A DNA stretch of 64,000 nt from Pyrinomonadaceae bacterium (GCA_030841105.1 JAVEDE010000078.1:78105-142104), one strand, 5' to 3'. Counted from the stretch's first letter, positions 8,769 through 18,943 are shown. The notes: generated by a model not told the origin, from the sequence alone. A program made the numbers and translations.

Positions 8769-8805
8769 GGAGAGGCCGACTGAGTTACAGTCGGCCTCTC
8801 CTGTT
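8765..8805. terminator. Bidirectional terminator between holB and the DUF4214 gene
   Basis: An 18-bp perfect stem (8765-8782 with 8788-8805) around the loop AGTTA. The arm core is GGAGAGGCCGACTG. The flanks are A-rich on the left and T-rich on the right, so it can serve both convergent genes. Confidence 0.85.
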
Positions 8806-8822
8806 GTTTAGTTAAGCGCGCC

Positions 8823-10634
8823 TTAGGGCTGGCCGAAACGCAGACGATACTCCGGCGAGTTCATAAAGCCGTCAACCATGAGCCGCGCGTTGTTCGGGTC
8901 TCGGTTGATGACTCTGAGCCACGCCTGATAGCCGTCCTCTTCGGGCGTGCGTCGCAGGTAACCGTAGTACTGCATCGCCACGAACGCGCCGTTGTACTCC
9001 ACCGCCGCCACCTCGTCGCTCTGCACGACGGCGCGCAGCACTTGCGCCCGCGAGAGCGTGCCCGCCGACAGTTGGGCGAACAGTTGCGCGCTTGTGAGCG
9101 TCAACTTCCGCCCCGCTTCCGGCGCGGCCGGGTCGTTCGTCGTGATAGCCGTCAGGTTGTAACGGCTCAAGAGCGCGTTGACGAACACCGGATCGGAGAG
9201 CGAATCATATCGCTCGCGGAAGGCCGTGCGCCCTGCGAACGCTTCGGCAAACTCGGCGCGCTTGCGGTAAACCTCTCCCTCGGTCTGACCGCTGACGCTG
9301 CGCATGTCGGGCGTGATCTCTGCGTACAGCGGCAGACGTCCGAACGCGACCTTGTAGAACAGGTAGGCGAAGTAGCCCTTCAACTGAAACTCCGGCGCGC
9401 GGAAGAAACCGGACGAGACCGTGTTGCGATCACAGGTCGGGTCGGCATGCACGTCCGCGCAGTTGTCGAGGACGCGCATCCACGCGGCCATGCCTTCCGC
9501 GTCCGGCTCGCGGTTGAGGAAGTCGAGATACTGCATGCGGACGAAAAACTCGTTGCCGTCAACCGGGTTCGGCGCGTTCGGCGCGTCGTTGTCCGTGATC
9601 GTCACGCGCGTCGTGGTCTGGCCGCCGAGCGTCACACCCGTCGGGTCTGTGAGCACGACTTCGACCCATTCGTCCGTCTCCGCGTGCGCGTCGTCAATTA
9701 GCGGGATCGAGAAACTCACGCTCGTCTCGCCGGGGGCGAAGGTGATGCGGTCAACGCTCGTCGCGTAGTCGCAGCGCGCGAAGGCTGCGCCGGGCAGCGT
9801 CGTCGTGTCGTCGCAACGGACGGCCGCCGGGTTGTCGGTCGTGCGGTAGTTGACGGTCGCCGTGCTCGCCGTATTGCCGGTGCGCGTGACGGTCAAACTG
9901 ATCCGCCCGCCGCCCTCTCCGGCGGTAAAGTTGGCAGCGCCGAATTGCACGGCGTCCGTGTTCGGGACGCCGACGAAATCCAAGACCTGATCAACCAGCG
10001 GCCGGACGAAGACCTGCCCGGCGGGGTTGAAGGTGAATCCGGCCTTCGACGCCCTGACCGTATGAATCACTCCCGACTCGACGATCCGCAGCACGTACTG
10101 CCCGTTCGCGTCCGTCTCCACCGTCTCTAAATGCTCGCCGCCCTGTATGATGCTCACGCCTTCGATCCCGACGCCGTTCGCGTCGCGCACGCGGCCGCTG
10201 ATCGTGACGCGCGACGGCGCGCCCACGAAGCTGGCTATCCGGTCGCCGCTCAAATTATTGAAGACGGCCGACGGCGGGTTGAAACTGTAATAGTCCCTGA
10301 CGGGCGTCACAGTGTAGTTGCCGCCGGGGGCGAGTCCGTCGAAGGTGTACACGCCGTTCAAGTCCGCGTAGATCGTGAGCGACTGCGGCACACCATCGAG
10401 TCTCACCCGCACGTTGCTCATGCTCGCGCCGTACCACTCGGTCACCCGGCCGGTAATGGTGTAAGTGACGGGTTCGGTTTGAACCGCGCCGCTACGGTAG
10501 CTGCCGCTGTAGCCAACCGCGAGATGGACGGGGAGAGCCAGCGCAAGGGTGGCCGCTAATAGCGAAAAGAACAGAACGAAGCGGCGCGGCCTGTAGGCAC
10601 ACTTCGAGGGGGAAGAAAGACGCGAGGGTGACAT
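8823..10634 (-). CDS. Exported carboxypeptidase-regulatory-like / Calx-beta / DUF4214 protein
   Basis: 603 residues. A hydrophobic N-terminus (LFFSLLAATLALALPVHLAVG, near residues 21-41) looks like a signal peptide. Two carboxypeptidase regulatory-like beta sandwiches follow: ITGRVTEWYGASMSNVRV with YTFDGLAPGGNYTVTP, and ISGRVRDANGVGIEGVS. A Calx-beta domain runs about 225-345 (LTVTRTGNTASTATVNYRT to RVTITDNDAP). DUF4214 covers about 355-600 (FVRMQYLDFLNREPDAEG, and a second copy near MQYYGYLRRTPEEDGYQAW). Such proteins are exported and may be adhesive or surface-associated; no enzyme motif is seen. The C-terminal 370 residues are closely related to those of the larger protein at 11.4-14.9 kb. 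Confidence 0.85.
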   Translation of the reverse strand: MSPSRLSSPSKCAYRPRRFVLFFSLLAATLALALPVHLAVGYSGSYRSGAVQTEPVTYTITGRVTEWYGASMSNVRVRLDGVPQSLTIYADLNGVYTFDGLAPGGNYTVTPVRDYYSFNPPSAVFNNLSGDRIASFVGAPSRVTISGRVRDANGVGIEGVSIIQGGEHLETVETDANGQYVLRIVESGVIHTVRASKAGFTFNPAGQVFVRPLVDQVLDFVGVPNTDAVQFGAANFTAGEGGGRISLTVTRTGNTASTATVNYRTTDNPAAVRCDDTTTLPGAAFARCDYATSVDRITFAPGETSVSFSIPLIDDAHAETDEWVEVVLTDPTGVTLGGQTTTRVTITDNDAPNAPNPVDGNEFFVRMQYLDFLNREPDAEGMAAWMRVLDNCADVHADPTCDRNTVSSGFFRAPEFQLKGYFAYLFYKVAFGRLPLYAEITPDMRSVSGQTEGEVYRKRAEFAEAFAGRTAFRERYDSLSDPVFVNALLSRYNLTAITTNDPAAPEAGRKLTLTSAQLFAQLSAGTLSRAQVLRAVVQSDEVAAVEYNGAFVAMQYYGYLRRTPEEDGYQAWLRVINRDPNNARLMVDGFMNSPEYRLRFGQP

Positions 10635-10851
10635 GATGATTCTGATCCTAAAATGCTAAGATTGAAATATTAATTGACTTCAAGGAGGGGATACTTGTAG
10701 CCGTCTTTTGATGTGTTTGATGGGCGCAAGGTTGCAGCCAACTCCTGCTTTTTCAATTAGCCGGTGGTGCGAATGGGGTACGACGTGCGGACGTGATATA
10801 CAGACCAAGACCCGGTCAATCAGCCATGTCAACAAAGGGGAGAAACTAAGG

Positions 10852-11334
10852 ATGAGTGTCAAAGAGAAATTCACGCCTGACGAATGGAAGAGTTTAATCA
10901 AAGCGCCGCTGCTGGCGGCCTACGCGGTGGCGGGAGCCGCTCCGAGCAAGCAGGACGACTTTATGCGGGAGATGGCCGCCGTCGCCGACGGCATCGTCGA
11001 AGGCGAGCAACGCGCGGCGCAAGACTCTCTGCTCGGAACGGTCATCGCAGAGATCGTCGCCAACGCAGGGGACGAGGCGCGCGGTCAGACCGAGAAGCTC
11101 TCCCTCGATGAAGTCAAAGTCAGGGCGCTCGACACCTGTCGCGCGGCGGCCGCGGCGCTGGCGTCGAAGATCAGCGCCGAGGAAGCGTACGAGTACAAAA
11201 GGTGGGTCTTGGTGGTGACCGAAAAAGTGGCGTCGGCGGCCAAAGAAGGCGGCCTCTTCGGATACGGCGGCGAGCAGATCAGCGGCAGCGAGATCGCCAC
11301 CATCAACGAGATCGGCGAGGCGATAAGCATCTGA
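10852..11334 (+). CDS. Small soluble protein of unknown function
   Basis: 160 residues starting MSVKEKFTPDEW. This ATG is chosen because GGGGAG and AAGG precede it; an open frame extends back to 10708 but looks non-coding (rich in Cys, Trp and Arg, with no recognisable pattern). The protein is mainly helical and acidic, with no signal peptide or membrane segment. The C-terminus contains WVLVVTEKVASAAKEGGLFGYGG. It lies alone between two minus-strand paralogues. I do not recognise a family with certainty. Confidence 0.7.
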   Translation: MSVKEKFTPDEWKSLIKAPLLAAYAVAGAAPSKQDDFMREMAAVADGIVEGEQRAAQDSLLGTVIAEIVANAGDEARGQTEKLSLDEVKVRALDTCRAAAAALASKISAEEAYEYKRWVLVVTEKVASAAKEGGLFGYGGEQISGSEIATINEIGEAISI

Positions 11335-11354
11335 GCGTGCGCGCGTCGAAGCCC

Positions 11355-11400
11355 GAAACAAGAAAAGGTCGCCCACACGCGGGCGACCTTTTCTTGTTTC
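11355..11400. terminator. Strong bidirectional terminator
   Basis: A 20-bp perfect stem (11355-11374 with 11381-11400), loop ACACGC. The arm is GAAACAAGAAAAGGTCGCCC, giving A-rich and T-rich flanks on either side. It serves the + gene ending at 11334 and the - gene ending at 11440. Confidence 0.9.
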
Positions 11401-11439
11401 GGAAACTTACTCCGGCTTGAAGTTTAAAGCGCGCGTCGC

Positions 11440-14400
11440 TTACTGTGCGCGCCCGAAACGGAGCCTGTACTCGGTCGAGTTCATGAAACCGTTGACCATG
11501 AGACGGACGTTGTTCGGGTCTTGGTTAATGACCCGCAGCCAATTCTGATAGCCTTCCGGCTCCGGCGTCCGCCGCAAGTAACCGTAGTACTGCATCGCCA
11601 CGAACGCCTGATTGTATTCAAGGGCGGACACCTCGTCGGACTCTGCGATGGCGCGAACGACTTGCGCCCGCGTCAGCCTGCGGCTCAACAAGAGATCGTT
11701 TAAGTCCGCGCGGGTGTAGGTCACTTTGGCCGCGCCGTCTGGACTCGCGGCATCGGGCGTGGTGATCCGGCTCAAGGCGTAACGATCCATCAACGTGTCC
11801 ACGAACCTTGAGATTTCGAGGTGGTCGTATTGGCTCACGAAGGCGGCGCGCTGCACCCACTGGTTGGAGAAGAGCGTGCGCTTGGCGTAGACCTCTTCGG
11901 GGGTCGCGCCGGTGATGCCGCGCATGTCTGCGATGATCTCTTGGTAGAGCGGCAACCTGCCGAACGAGAGCTTGTAGAAGCGATAGACGTAGTAGCCTTT
12001 GAGTTGAAATTCCTGCGAACGGAAGAAGGCCGCGCTCACCGCGATGCGATCACATTCGGGGTTGTTGTTCACGTCGGAACAACGATTGAGCACCCCCGTC
12101 CACGCGTCGAAGCCTGCGGGTTCGGGTTCACGCGAGAGGAAGTCGAGATACTGCTGCCGGACGAAGAACGGCGTGTCGTCAATTGGGTTGGGTTGCCCGG
12201 CGACGTCGTTGTCGGTGATGGTCAGGGTGGCGACGCTGCGCTCGCCGAGCGCGCCGCCGAGCGGCTCTGCGAGTTGCAGTTGAACCCGCTCGCTGCTTTC
12301 GACGTGTGCGTCGTCAATCAGGGAGACCTCGAACGTCTTTTGCGCTTCGCCCGCGGCGAAGTTCAGCGTGTCAACGGTGGTGGCATAATCGCAGCGGGCG
12401 AAGGCCACATCAGGCATCGTCGTCGCGTCGTCGCAGCGCACGGCCGCCTGATTGTCGTTCGTCGAATATTTGACACTGGCCTGACCGGAGATGTCGCCCG
12501 AACGAGTCACGGTGATCATCGCGCGGCCGTCGCCTTCGGCCGAGGTGAAATTCGCGACGCTGAACTGGATGGTGTTCGACGTGGGCGGGGCTTGCTCGCT
12601 CTGGAAGCCGGAGAACTTGACGACGAAACTGTCGCTCTCGCCGCCGCGGTATGCCCTCTGAAAAGCGCCTTGCGTCGTCGGGAAGTTGATCGAGTTCGTG
12701 TAGCCGGTGGCGTAGGCGTTGCCGCCGCCGTCCACGGCGACGCCGGAGAATCGCGTCGCGCCGTCGCTGCCGAAGCGCGTCGAGTGGATGCCCGCGCCGG
12801 ATGGACTCAACTGCGTTAAGAATGCCCCGCCGTTAGGTGAGACGGCATCATTCGTTAATGGAAAGTTTGTAGAGCCTGTGAGTCCAGCGACGTAGGCGTT
12901 GCCCGCCGGGTCGGCCGCGATGGCGAGACCGAGGTCGCCGCCGCTGCCGCCGAGATAAGTTCCGTAGACGAGTCCACTGCCCGCCGGGTTCAACTTCGCG
13001 GCGAAGGCGTCGTAGCCGATGCCCGGTTCGCCACCCGTGGCCGGTTGGAAACTGCCGGGCGTTGTGGGGAAGGCTCTGGACGAAGTGTAGCCTGTGACGT
13101 AGGCATGACCCGCCGCGTCAATGGCGATGTCCTGCCCGCGATCCTCTTCCGCGCCGCCGAGCAGTGTGGAATAGACGAGGCCGCTCCCCGTCGCATTGAG
13201 CTTGGTGACGAAGGCTTCGGTGCTGCCGCCCGTCGTGCGGAACGCGCCCGCCGTCACAGGAAACGTGATGGACTCGGTGTAGCCCGTCACGAACGCGTTG
13301 CCGGAAGCGTCAACGGCGATCCCGTAAGGCACGTCGTAATGGTTGCCGCCGAGGAGCGTGGAATAGACCAGACTCGAACCGGACGAATTGAGCTTCGACA
13401 CGAACGCGTCGGTCGAGAAACGTCCGCCCTCCTGCGTCTGGAACGCGCCGGGGGTTGTGGGGAAGTTTTGGAAGTCCTGACCGGAAGCGTTCGTGCCCGT
13501 GTCGCCGGTCACGTATGCGTTGCCCGCGGCGTCCAAGGCGATGGCGCTCGCCCCGTCGTTGTCGCCGCCGCCGATGAAAGTCGAGTAGAGCAAACTGCTG
13601 CCGCTCGCGTTCAGCTTCGACACAAACGCGTCGGAGTTGTTCCCCCCCCCACGCGTAGTTTGGAACGCGCCCGGCGTCGTCGGGAAGTTGTCCGACGAAG
13701 TTTGACCCGCGATGTGAACCTGTCCCGACGCATCCACGGCGAGACTAAAACTCAACTCGGTGCTGCTGCCGCCGAGATACGTCGCGTAGACGAGCGCCGT
13801 GCCCGCCGGGTTCAGCTTCACGACAAATGCGTCGTAGTTGCCTCGATTGATCGTGACATACGCGCCCGCCGTCGTGGGAAAGTTGACGGAGGTGGTGTAG
13901 CCGGAGACGTATGCGCTGCCGTTGGCGTCAACGACGACGGCCTCGCTGTAGTCGCTGCCGCCGCCGCCGATGTAGGTCGAATAACTGAGCACCGGATCAA
14001 TAATCAAGGGACGTGTGTGATCGTAACTTCCCACGCGGAAGCCGACGCGGTTGCGGCCTTTCAAGACGTAGCCGCCCGCCACCTCTCGCCTGCTCCCGTC
14101 AATCTCCTGATAGATGATCGGCCGGTGCTGCCGGACTTCGCCATCGCCCACGCGCATGATGAGATCGCCGTTCGCGTCAATGCGTAAGCCGCGACCGCCG
14201 CTCAACGCGAAGTTGATCCGCGCGGGGTTCGCGTGCGGCGCGACGATGAAGTCGTATTCGAGTTGGCGTTGATTGCCGTAATAGACCACGTCAACGCCGG
14301 GATAGACTTCCTTGTAATGAACCTTCGCGTAAGTGGAAACATTCGTGCGCCACTTCTCAGGGTCGTCGCCGACGAGATAGTTCGCCTTGCCCGTCTGCTC

Positions 14401-14874
14401 GTCCTGTCCAGTGATGCGAGGGCGCGGGTTAGCCCCTTCGAGTTTCATCCGCAACACCGCGACGTTGCGCGCGGGGTTGCCTTCAAGTTCGAGGGCTTTG
14501 ACGCCGGGACGCGTGTGACGGTCGGCGCTCGCGTGCGACTGACGATCCAGAGCGATGACCGCCTCGTTCCCGGTCAGAAACAGAGTGTAGCCGCTGCCGC
14601 GCGAGATGAATTTGACGGGCGGTGCGACCTGTCCGACGTTGGCCTCGAAACTCAGAGGCAGCGTGCCGTATGCCTCGCGCACGAAGGCAGCAGTAGCAAC
14701 GGGGGCGGCGGGTTGAGCCGGTCGAGTTGCCGACGCGGCCTTCTCGCCGCGGAGGCCGACAGCCGCGGCGATGAACAGCATGAGCAAGCAAAATAGACTC
14801 GCCCTCATGCGCCGCGCCGGGGCGAGTAAAATCGCGTGAATATTAAAAACTGAAAAGCGAGCGAGGGCTGGCAT
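11440..14874 (-). CDS. Exported SBBP-repeat / Calx-beta / DUF4214 protein
   Basis: 1144 residues. The ATG at 14874 (MPALARFSV) is preferred because AAGGGGAAAG lies just upstream; an in-frame GTG at 14922 would add 16 residues. A secretion signal is present (SLFCLLMLFIAAAVGL). Then comes an N-terminal domain with LSFEANVGQV and FISRGSGYTLFLTG, usual before SBBP repeats. At least eight beta-propeller-like repeats of the form YSTYLGG...D...I..D..G..YV.G.T.S..FP.T follow. A Calx-beta domain and DUF4214 end the protein. It is probably secreted or surface-bound. Its last 370 residues are paralogous to the protein at 8.8-10.6 kb, so the two likely arose by duplication and domain shuffling. Confidence 0.88.
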   Translation of the reverse strand: MPALARFSVFNIHAILLAPARRMRASLFCLLMLFIAAAVGLRGEKAASATRPAQPAAPVATAAFVREAYGTLPLSFEANVGQVAPPVKFISRGSGYTLFLTGNEAVIALDRQSHASADRHTRPGVKALELEGNPARNVAVLRMKLEGANPRPRITGQDEQTGKANYLVGDDPEKWRTNVSTYAKVHYKEVYPGVDVVYYGNQRQLEYDFIVAPHANPARINFALSGGRGLRIDANGDLIMRVGDGEVRQHRPIIYQEIDGSRREVAGGYVLKGRNRVGFRVGSYDHTRPLIIDPVLSYSTYIGGGGSDYSEAVVVDANGSAYVSGYTTSVNFPTTAGAYVTINRGNYDAFVVKLNPAGTALVYATYLGGSSTELSFSLAVDASGQVHIAGQTSSDNFPTTPGAFQTTRGGGNNSDAFVSKLNASGSSLLYSTFIGGGDNDGASAIALDAAGNAYVTGDTGTNASGQDFQNFPTTPGAFQTQEGGRFSTDAFVSKLNSSGSSLVYSTLLGGNHYDVPYGIAVDASGNAFVTGYTESITFPVTAGAFRTTGGSTEAFVTKLNATGSGLVYSTLLGGAEEDRGQDIAIDAAGHAYVTGYTSSRAFPTTPGSFQPATGGEPGIGYDAFAAKLNPAGSGLVYGTYLGGSGGDLGLAIAADPAGNAYVAGLTGSTNFPLTNDAVSPNGGAFLTQLSPSGAGIHSTRFGSDGATRFSGVAVDGGGNAYATGYTNSINFPTTQGAFQRAYRGGESDSFVVKFSGFQSEQAPPTSNTIQFSVANFTSAEGDGRAMITVTRSGDISGQASVKYSTNDNQAAVRCDDATTMPDVAFARCDYATTVDTLNFAAGEAQKTFEVSLIDDAHVESSERVQLQLAEPLGGALGERSVATLTITDNDVAGQPNPIDDTPFFVRQQYLDFLSREPEPAGFDAWTGVLNRCSDVNNNPECDRIAVSAAFFRSQEFQLKGYYVYRFYKLSFGRLPLYQEIIADMRGITGATPEEVYAKRTLFSNQWVQRAAFVSQYDHLEISRFVDTLMDRYALSRITTPDAASPDGAAKVTYTRADLNDLLLSRRLTRAQVVRAIAESDEVSALEYNQAFVAMQYYGYLRRTPEPEGYQNWLRVINQDPNNVRLMVNGFMNSTEYRLRFGRAQ

Positions 14875-15129
14875 TCGGTTCTTTCCCCTTAATTCGGATG
14901 TCTTTGAGAATAATGATAACACTCAAAGAGTTTTTTACTGACCGTCTATAAAATGACTGACCCCGGATGGGCGGTTAGAAAAGCAGTTTCCAAGCACGAG
15001 CGGCTTTGATGTCGGCGCGGGCGCAGAGGTTGGTCGCGGGAAGCATATTTGAAGGCGGGCACGCGCGTTTATTTTCCTCTCACATCAACTGAAATCGTCT
15101 CGCATTGCTGGACGCGAAGCACGCAGACG

Positions 15130-15169
15130 CGCGCAGGGAGTCGCTTCCTCAGAAGCGACTCCCTGCGCG
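15130..15169 (-). terminator. Terminator of the first TonB-type receptor gene
   Basis: An 18-bp perfect stem (15130-15147 with 15152-15169), loop CTCA, arm core GGGAGTCGCTTC. It lies 19 bases past the stop at 15188 (minus strand). The rest of 14875-15187 holds nothing recognisable. Confidence 0.7.
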
Positions 15170-15187
15170 GCAAAGTTGAGTTGAAGT

Positions 15188-18100
15188 TTAGAACTCGAAG
15201 CGCACCGCGAACTGCATGATGCGCGGCGCATAGGTGCTTGTGATCTGCCCGAAGGTCGGGCTGTTGATGTCGAAGATGTTGCTGTCTTCGCCGAAGTTGA
15301 GCGCGTTCAGCCCGCTCGGCGGGTAGAAGTTGGCGCGGTTGAGAAGGTTGAAAACTTCCATGCGGAGTTGCACCCTCGCCCGCTCGCCAAGCGGGATGTT
15401 CTTCATCAGACCGGCGTCCCAGTTGAAATAGATGGGGCCGTTGATGAAGGTGCGCGGCAGGTTGCCGGTCTGCCCCGGCTGCGTGCGGAAGAAGACCTGA
15501 CCGGGGAACGCCGCCCCCGGCGTCGTGCCCAGATTGCCGCCCGTCGCCGTGCCGTCCGGCGCGATCACGGCGGGGTTGATGAAGTAGACCCGGCCGTTCT
15601 GGTGGAAGATGCCGACGAGGTCTTTGATCTGATCTGTGTTCAGGGACGAGTTGGCCGTCTGGCGCTGCGAACGTCCCGCGCGGTTGAGCGTCGGGCTTAA
15701 ATCCCTGATCGAGATCGGCGCGCCCGACCCCAGATTGATGATCGAACTGAATTGCAAACCGCCGAGCAAGTGACCCGCGAAGCCGCCGTCGCTCAGGAAA
15801 CGCTTGTTGCGCCCGAAAGGCAGTTCGTAGATCGCGTTGAAGTTGACGGTGTGCGTGCGGTCGTAGTCGGTGCGCGCGTAGTCGAGTTGCGGGTTGGCGT
15901 TATCGAGGAACGGATCGAAGCGCGCCTGTCCGTCGGTCTCGATGTCGGAGAGAATCTTCTGGAAGGTATAGTTGGCCTGCAAGGAGAGGCCGTCGGTGAA
16001 GCGGCGGCGAATTTCCGCTTGCAGTGCGTTGTAGCGATAACGGCCGCCGTTCGTCAGCAGATCGACCGGCCCGGCGTTGCGGTTGCGGCGGAAGTTGATC
16101 CCGACGCCTTCGTCCTGATCCAGACCGTTGATGATGTAGGTCTGGACGAGACCGGCGACCTGCCCGTTGATGATCGGGCCGGTGATGGCCGGGTTGTTGA
16201 GGAACGCGCCGAACGGGAGCAGCGCGAAGACGGGCAGAGGCTGGCTTCCGGCAATGGCGGGGTTGAAACGCGCGTCGGTGCATCTTTGCAGCGGGTCGCC
16301 CGTGCCGGGAAGCGTCGCGCCCTGCAAGCGGCAGTTCTCACGGGCGCGCAGGAAGTCTTGCAGGAAGCCGCTGGCGTTGATGTCGAACTGGTTGAGGTCG
16401 AAGCCGCGCACGAGACTGTTGCTGCGCCCGCCGACGTAGCGCACTTCGACGACGGAGTCGAAACCGATCTCGCGCTGGATGCCGAAGTTGTACTCCATGT
16501 TCCGCTGGAGTTGAATGTTCGGATCGATCAGGAAAGCGGTGTTGAAGAGGTTCGGGTCGGCCTCGCGCCCCTGCGCGAAGGTGAAGGGCGGGCGGTTGAA
16601 GGCCGGGAGCGCAATCGGCGGCAGCGCGCTGAACCGCGCGTTCAAGGTATTAACCCCGCCCGTCAGATCGAGACCGGCGTTGCCGCGCGCGGCGTTGTCG
16701 GCCGCCTTGAGATATTCGTCGTTGATGTAGCTGACGCGGAAGCCGCCGCGGATGACCGTCCGCCCGTCGCCGGGGAACAGCCCGCCGAGGAAACTGTTTT
16801 TGAACTGCGGCGAGTAGGCGAAGCTGACGATGGGGCCGAAGTTGTTCTTGTCGGCGTTGAACAACTTGCCCGGCTCGCCCGCGTTAGTTCCGGCGAGGCC
16901 GTAGCGACCGGCCGGGTTGAGAATCGCCTGCTCGATGGTCTGCCCCGCAGGGATGATCGGTTCGAGCAAAACCTGATTGGGATTTCTCAGCCCCGTGTAG
17001 AGGTCGTAACGCAGTCCGAGATTCAAGGTGAGTCGCGGCGAGACGCGCCACTGATCGCTGACGTAGAGGCCGTAAGACTCGTAAGCGTAATCCTGCACGG
17101 ACGGCGCGCCGAGTTGCGGCCCCACTTCGGGACTCACGAAGTTTGCCGCGACCGTGCTGCCGCCGACGATCCCGCCGAGGAGAAAGCGGAGTGCGTCGGC
17201 GCGTGCGCGCTGGGTGGCGTTGATGCCGCCGGGGAAGAGACTCGCCGCGAGACCGGGCGTGTTCGGGTTGGCGGTGGTGGTGATGGTGTAGATCGGCGTC
17301 CGGTTGAAGTTGCTGAGCGACTGGATGCGCTGCCCTTCGATCTGCCCGCCGAACCTGAACGCGTGGTTGCCGAAGGCGTATGAGGCGTTGTCCTGAAACG
17401 TGTACTGCCGCGTGTTGCGACCCTGCGCCTGGAAACTGGCTTCGGGGCTGCTCAATCCGAGCGGCAGGCCGCCGATGATGAAGTCTGTCGGGATGGAGTT
17501 GTTGTTGAAGAACGGCTCGCTCGACGAATAGCCGCCGCGCACCTCGTTAACGAAACTCGCGCCGAGGGTCGTGCGATAAGTGGCGACGTAAAACTTCGTC
17601 GGGCCGCCCTGAAAGACGAAGGGGTTCGCGCCGAAGCCGCCCAGATCGGATTGCCGCTGGTCGGCGTTGTCGTTGTACTTGTAGACGAAGTTGAGACTGT
17701 TGCGGCTGTTGACGTCAACGTCGAAGCGTCCGGTGAAGCCGTTGCGCGTGTCGTTGTCCGACTGGTTGAACAGCAACAACTGTGTCAGGTCGTTGTTCGA
17801 GATGGTGGAGTTGCCGACGCCGGGCATGAGTTGGAGCACGCGCCTCTGGACGGTCGGATCAACGCCGAGCACGCCACCTGCGGCGGCGGGGATTGATGCG
17901 TTCAGCCCCGCCCCGTTGAGGACGTTGACGGTGCGCGTCACGCCGCTGTTGTCCGTGTAGGTGAAGTTGCCGGTGCGCGCCACGTCGCGCAGCACACGGC
18001 GCTGGACTGAGGCTTGCTGGCGCAACTCGAAGCGTTCGTACTGCGCGAAGAAGAACGCTTTGCCGCGGATGACACCCGCGCCGCCTTCGCCGAAGTGCGG

Positions 18101-18943
18101 CAGAGCGACCGGGCCGCCGATCTTCGCGCCGAACTGGTTGCGGTTCAGGAACGGGCGCGGGATGCCCGCCGAGTTGTTGAAGAATTCGTTGGCCGCGAAT
18201 TTCGAGTTGCGATTGTACTCCCACAACCCGCCGTGAAAGTCCGCGCCGCCGCGCGGCGTAAAGAGTTGCACCTGCGTCGAACCGCCGCCGCCCTGATCCG
18301 CGCTGGCGTTCTGCGTGACCACCGTGAACTCGCCCGTGTCGTCAACCGTGGGGCGATCTTGGACGAAGCCGCCGGTGCGGATGAAGTTGTCCTGAATGTT
18401 GATGCCGTCGCGCGTGTAGTTGGCTGACGAAGAACGTTGCCCGTTGATCGAACTGCTCGTCGCGTTGACGCCGGGTTGCAGGTTGAGCAAGCCGAGCGGG
18501 TTGCGGCCGTTGATCGGAAGTTCGAGAATCTGGCGGGGGCCGACGGTGCTGCTGAGTTCGCCGTTTGACGAATTAACGATGTCCGTCCCGGCCGTGACCT
18601 CGACCGTCTCGCTGATGTCGCCGACTTCGAGCGTCGGGTTCAACGAGTACTCGCGCCCGATGTCAATCTTCACATCGGCGGCGGAGAAGGTCTTGTGGCC
18701 TGCCGCCGTGATCGTGACGGTGTAAGTGCCGGGGTCGAGTTGCTCGACGCTGAAACTTCCATCGTCGCTCGACACGATGGTCTTCTCCCGGCCGCTCTGG
18801 TTATCCTTGACCACGACGGACGCGCCGGGCACGACGCCCGACGCGTCAGAGACCGTCCCGACCAGACGCCCCGTGTTTGACTGCGCCGCCGCCGGCACGA
18901 CTAACGAACAAAACGCGAGCACCGCCAAAATCGCTTTTCTCAT
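15188..18943 (-). CDS. TonB-dependent receptor-like outer-membrane protein (Cna-B N-terminus)
   Basis: 1251 residues. The start ATG at 18943 has GGAG nine bases upstream and opens a signal peptide (MRKAILAVLAFCSLVVPAAA); upstream in-frame codons are disregarded. A carboxypeptidase-regulatory-like domain comes first (LVGTVSDASGVVPGAS to YTVTITAAGHKTF). A TonB plug-like region (about 110-230, with LPINGRNPLGLLNLQPGV) and a long beta-barrel follow. The last residues MQFAVRFEF end in Phe, the usual barrel export signal. Proteins of this build (Oar-like) are numerous in Acidobacteriota and are thought to import large substrates. The substrate cannot be predicted, and no TonB or hydrolase gene is adjacent. 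Confidence 0.9.
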   Translation of the reverse strand: MRKAILAVLAFCSLVVPAAAQSNTGRLVGTVSDASGVVPGASVVVKDNQSGREKTIVSSDDGSFSVEQLDPGTYTVTITAAGHKTFSAADVKIDIGREYSLNPTLEVGDISETVEVTAGTDIVNSSNGELSSTVGPRQILELPINGRNPLGLLNLQPGVNATSSSINGQRSSSANYTRDGINIQDNFIRTGGFVQDRPTVDDTGEFTVVTQNASADQGGGGSTQVQLFTPRGGADFHGGLWEYNRNSKFAANEFFNNSAGIPRPFLNRNQFGAKIGGPVALPHFGEGGAGVIRGKAFFFAQYERFELRQQASVQRRVLRDVARTGNFTYTDNSGVTRTVNVLNGAGLNASIPAAAGGVLGVDPTVQRRVLQLMPGVGNSTISNNDLTQLLLFNQSDNDTRNGFTGRFDVDVNSRNSLNFVYKYNDNADQRQSDLGGFGANPFVFQGGPTKFYVATYRTTLGASFVNEVRGGYSSSEPFFNNNSIPTDFIIGGLPLGLSSPEASFQAQGRNTRQYTFQDNASYAFGNHAFRFGGQIEGQRIQSLSNFNRTPIYTITTTANPNTPGLAASLFPGGINATQRARADALRFLLGGIVGGSTVAANFVSPEVGPQLGAPSVQDYAYESYGLYVSDQWRVSPRLTLNLGLRYDLYTGLRNPNQVLLEPIIPAGQTIEQAILNPAGRYGLAGTNAGEPGKLFNADKNNFGPIVSFAYSPQFKNSFLGGLFPGDGRTVIRGGFRVSYINDEYLKAADNAARGNAGLDLTGGVNTLNARFSALPPIALPAFNRPPFTFAQGREADPNLFNTAFLIDPNIQLQRNMEYNFGIQREIGFDSVVEVRYVGGRSNSLVRGFDLNQFDINASGFLQDFLRARENCRLQGATLPGTGDPLQRCTDARFNPAIAGSQPLPVFALLPFGAFLNNPAITGPIINGQVAGLVQTYIINGLDQDEGVGINFRRNRNAGPVDLLTNGGRYRYNALQAEIRRRFTDGLSLQANYTFQKILSDIETDGQARFDPFLDNANPQLDYARTDYDRTHTVNFNAIYELPFGRNKRFLSDGGFAGHLLGGLQFSSIINLGSGAPISIRDLSPTLNRAGRSQRQTANSSLNTDQIKDLVGIFHQNGRVYFINPAVIAPDGTATGGNLGTTPGAAFPGQVFFRTQPGQTGNLPRTFINGPIYFNWDAGLMKNIPLGERARVQLRMEVFNLLNRANFYPPSGLNALNFGEDSNIFDINSPTFGQITSTYAPRIMQFAVRFEF

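Noticed and set aside
10708..10851. N-terminal extension of the small protein at 10.85 kb
   Set aside because: No ribosome binding site and no coding pattern. The ATG at 10852 is well placed after GGGGAG.
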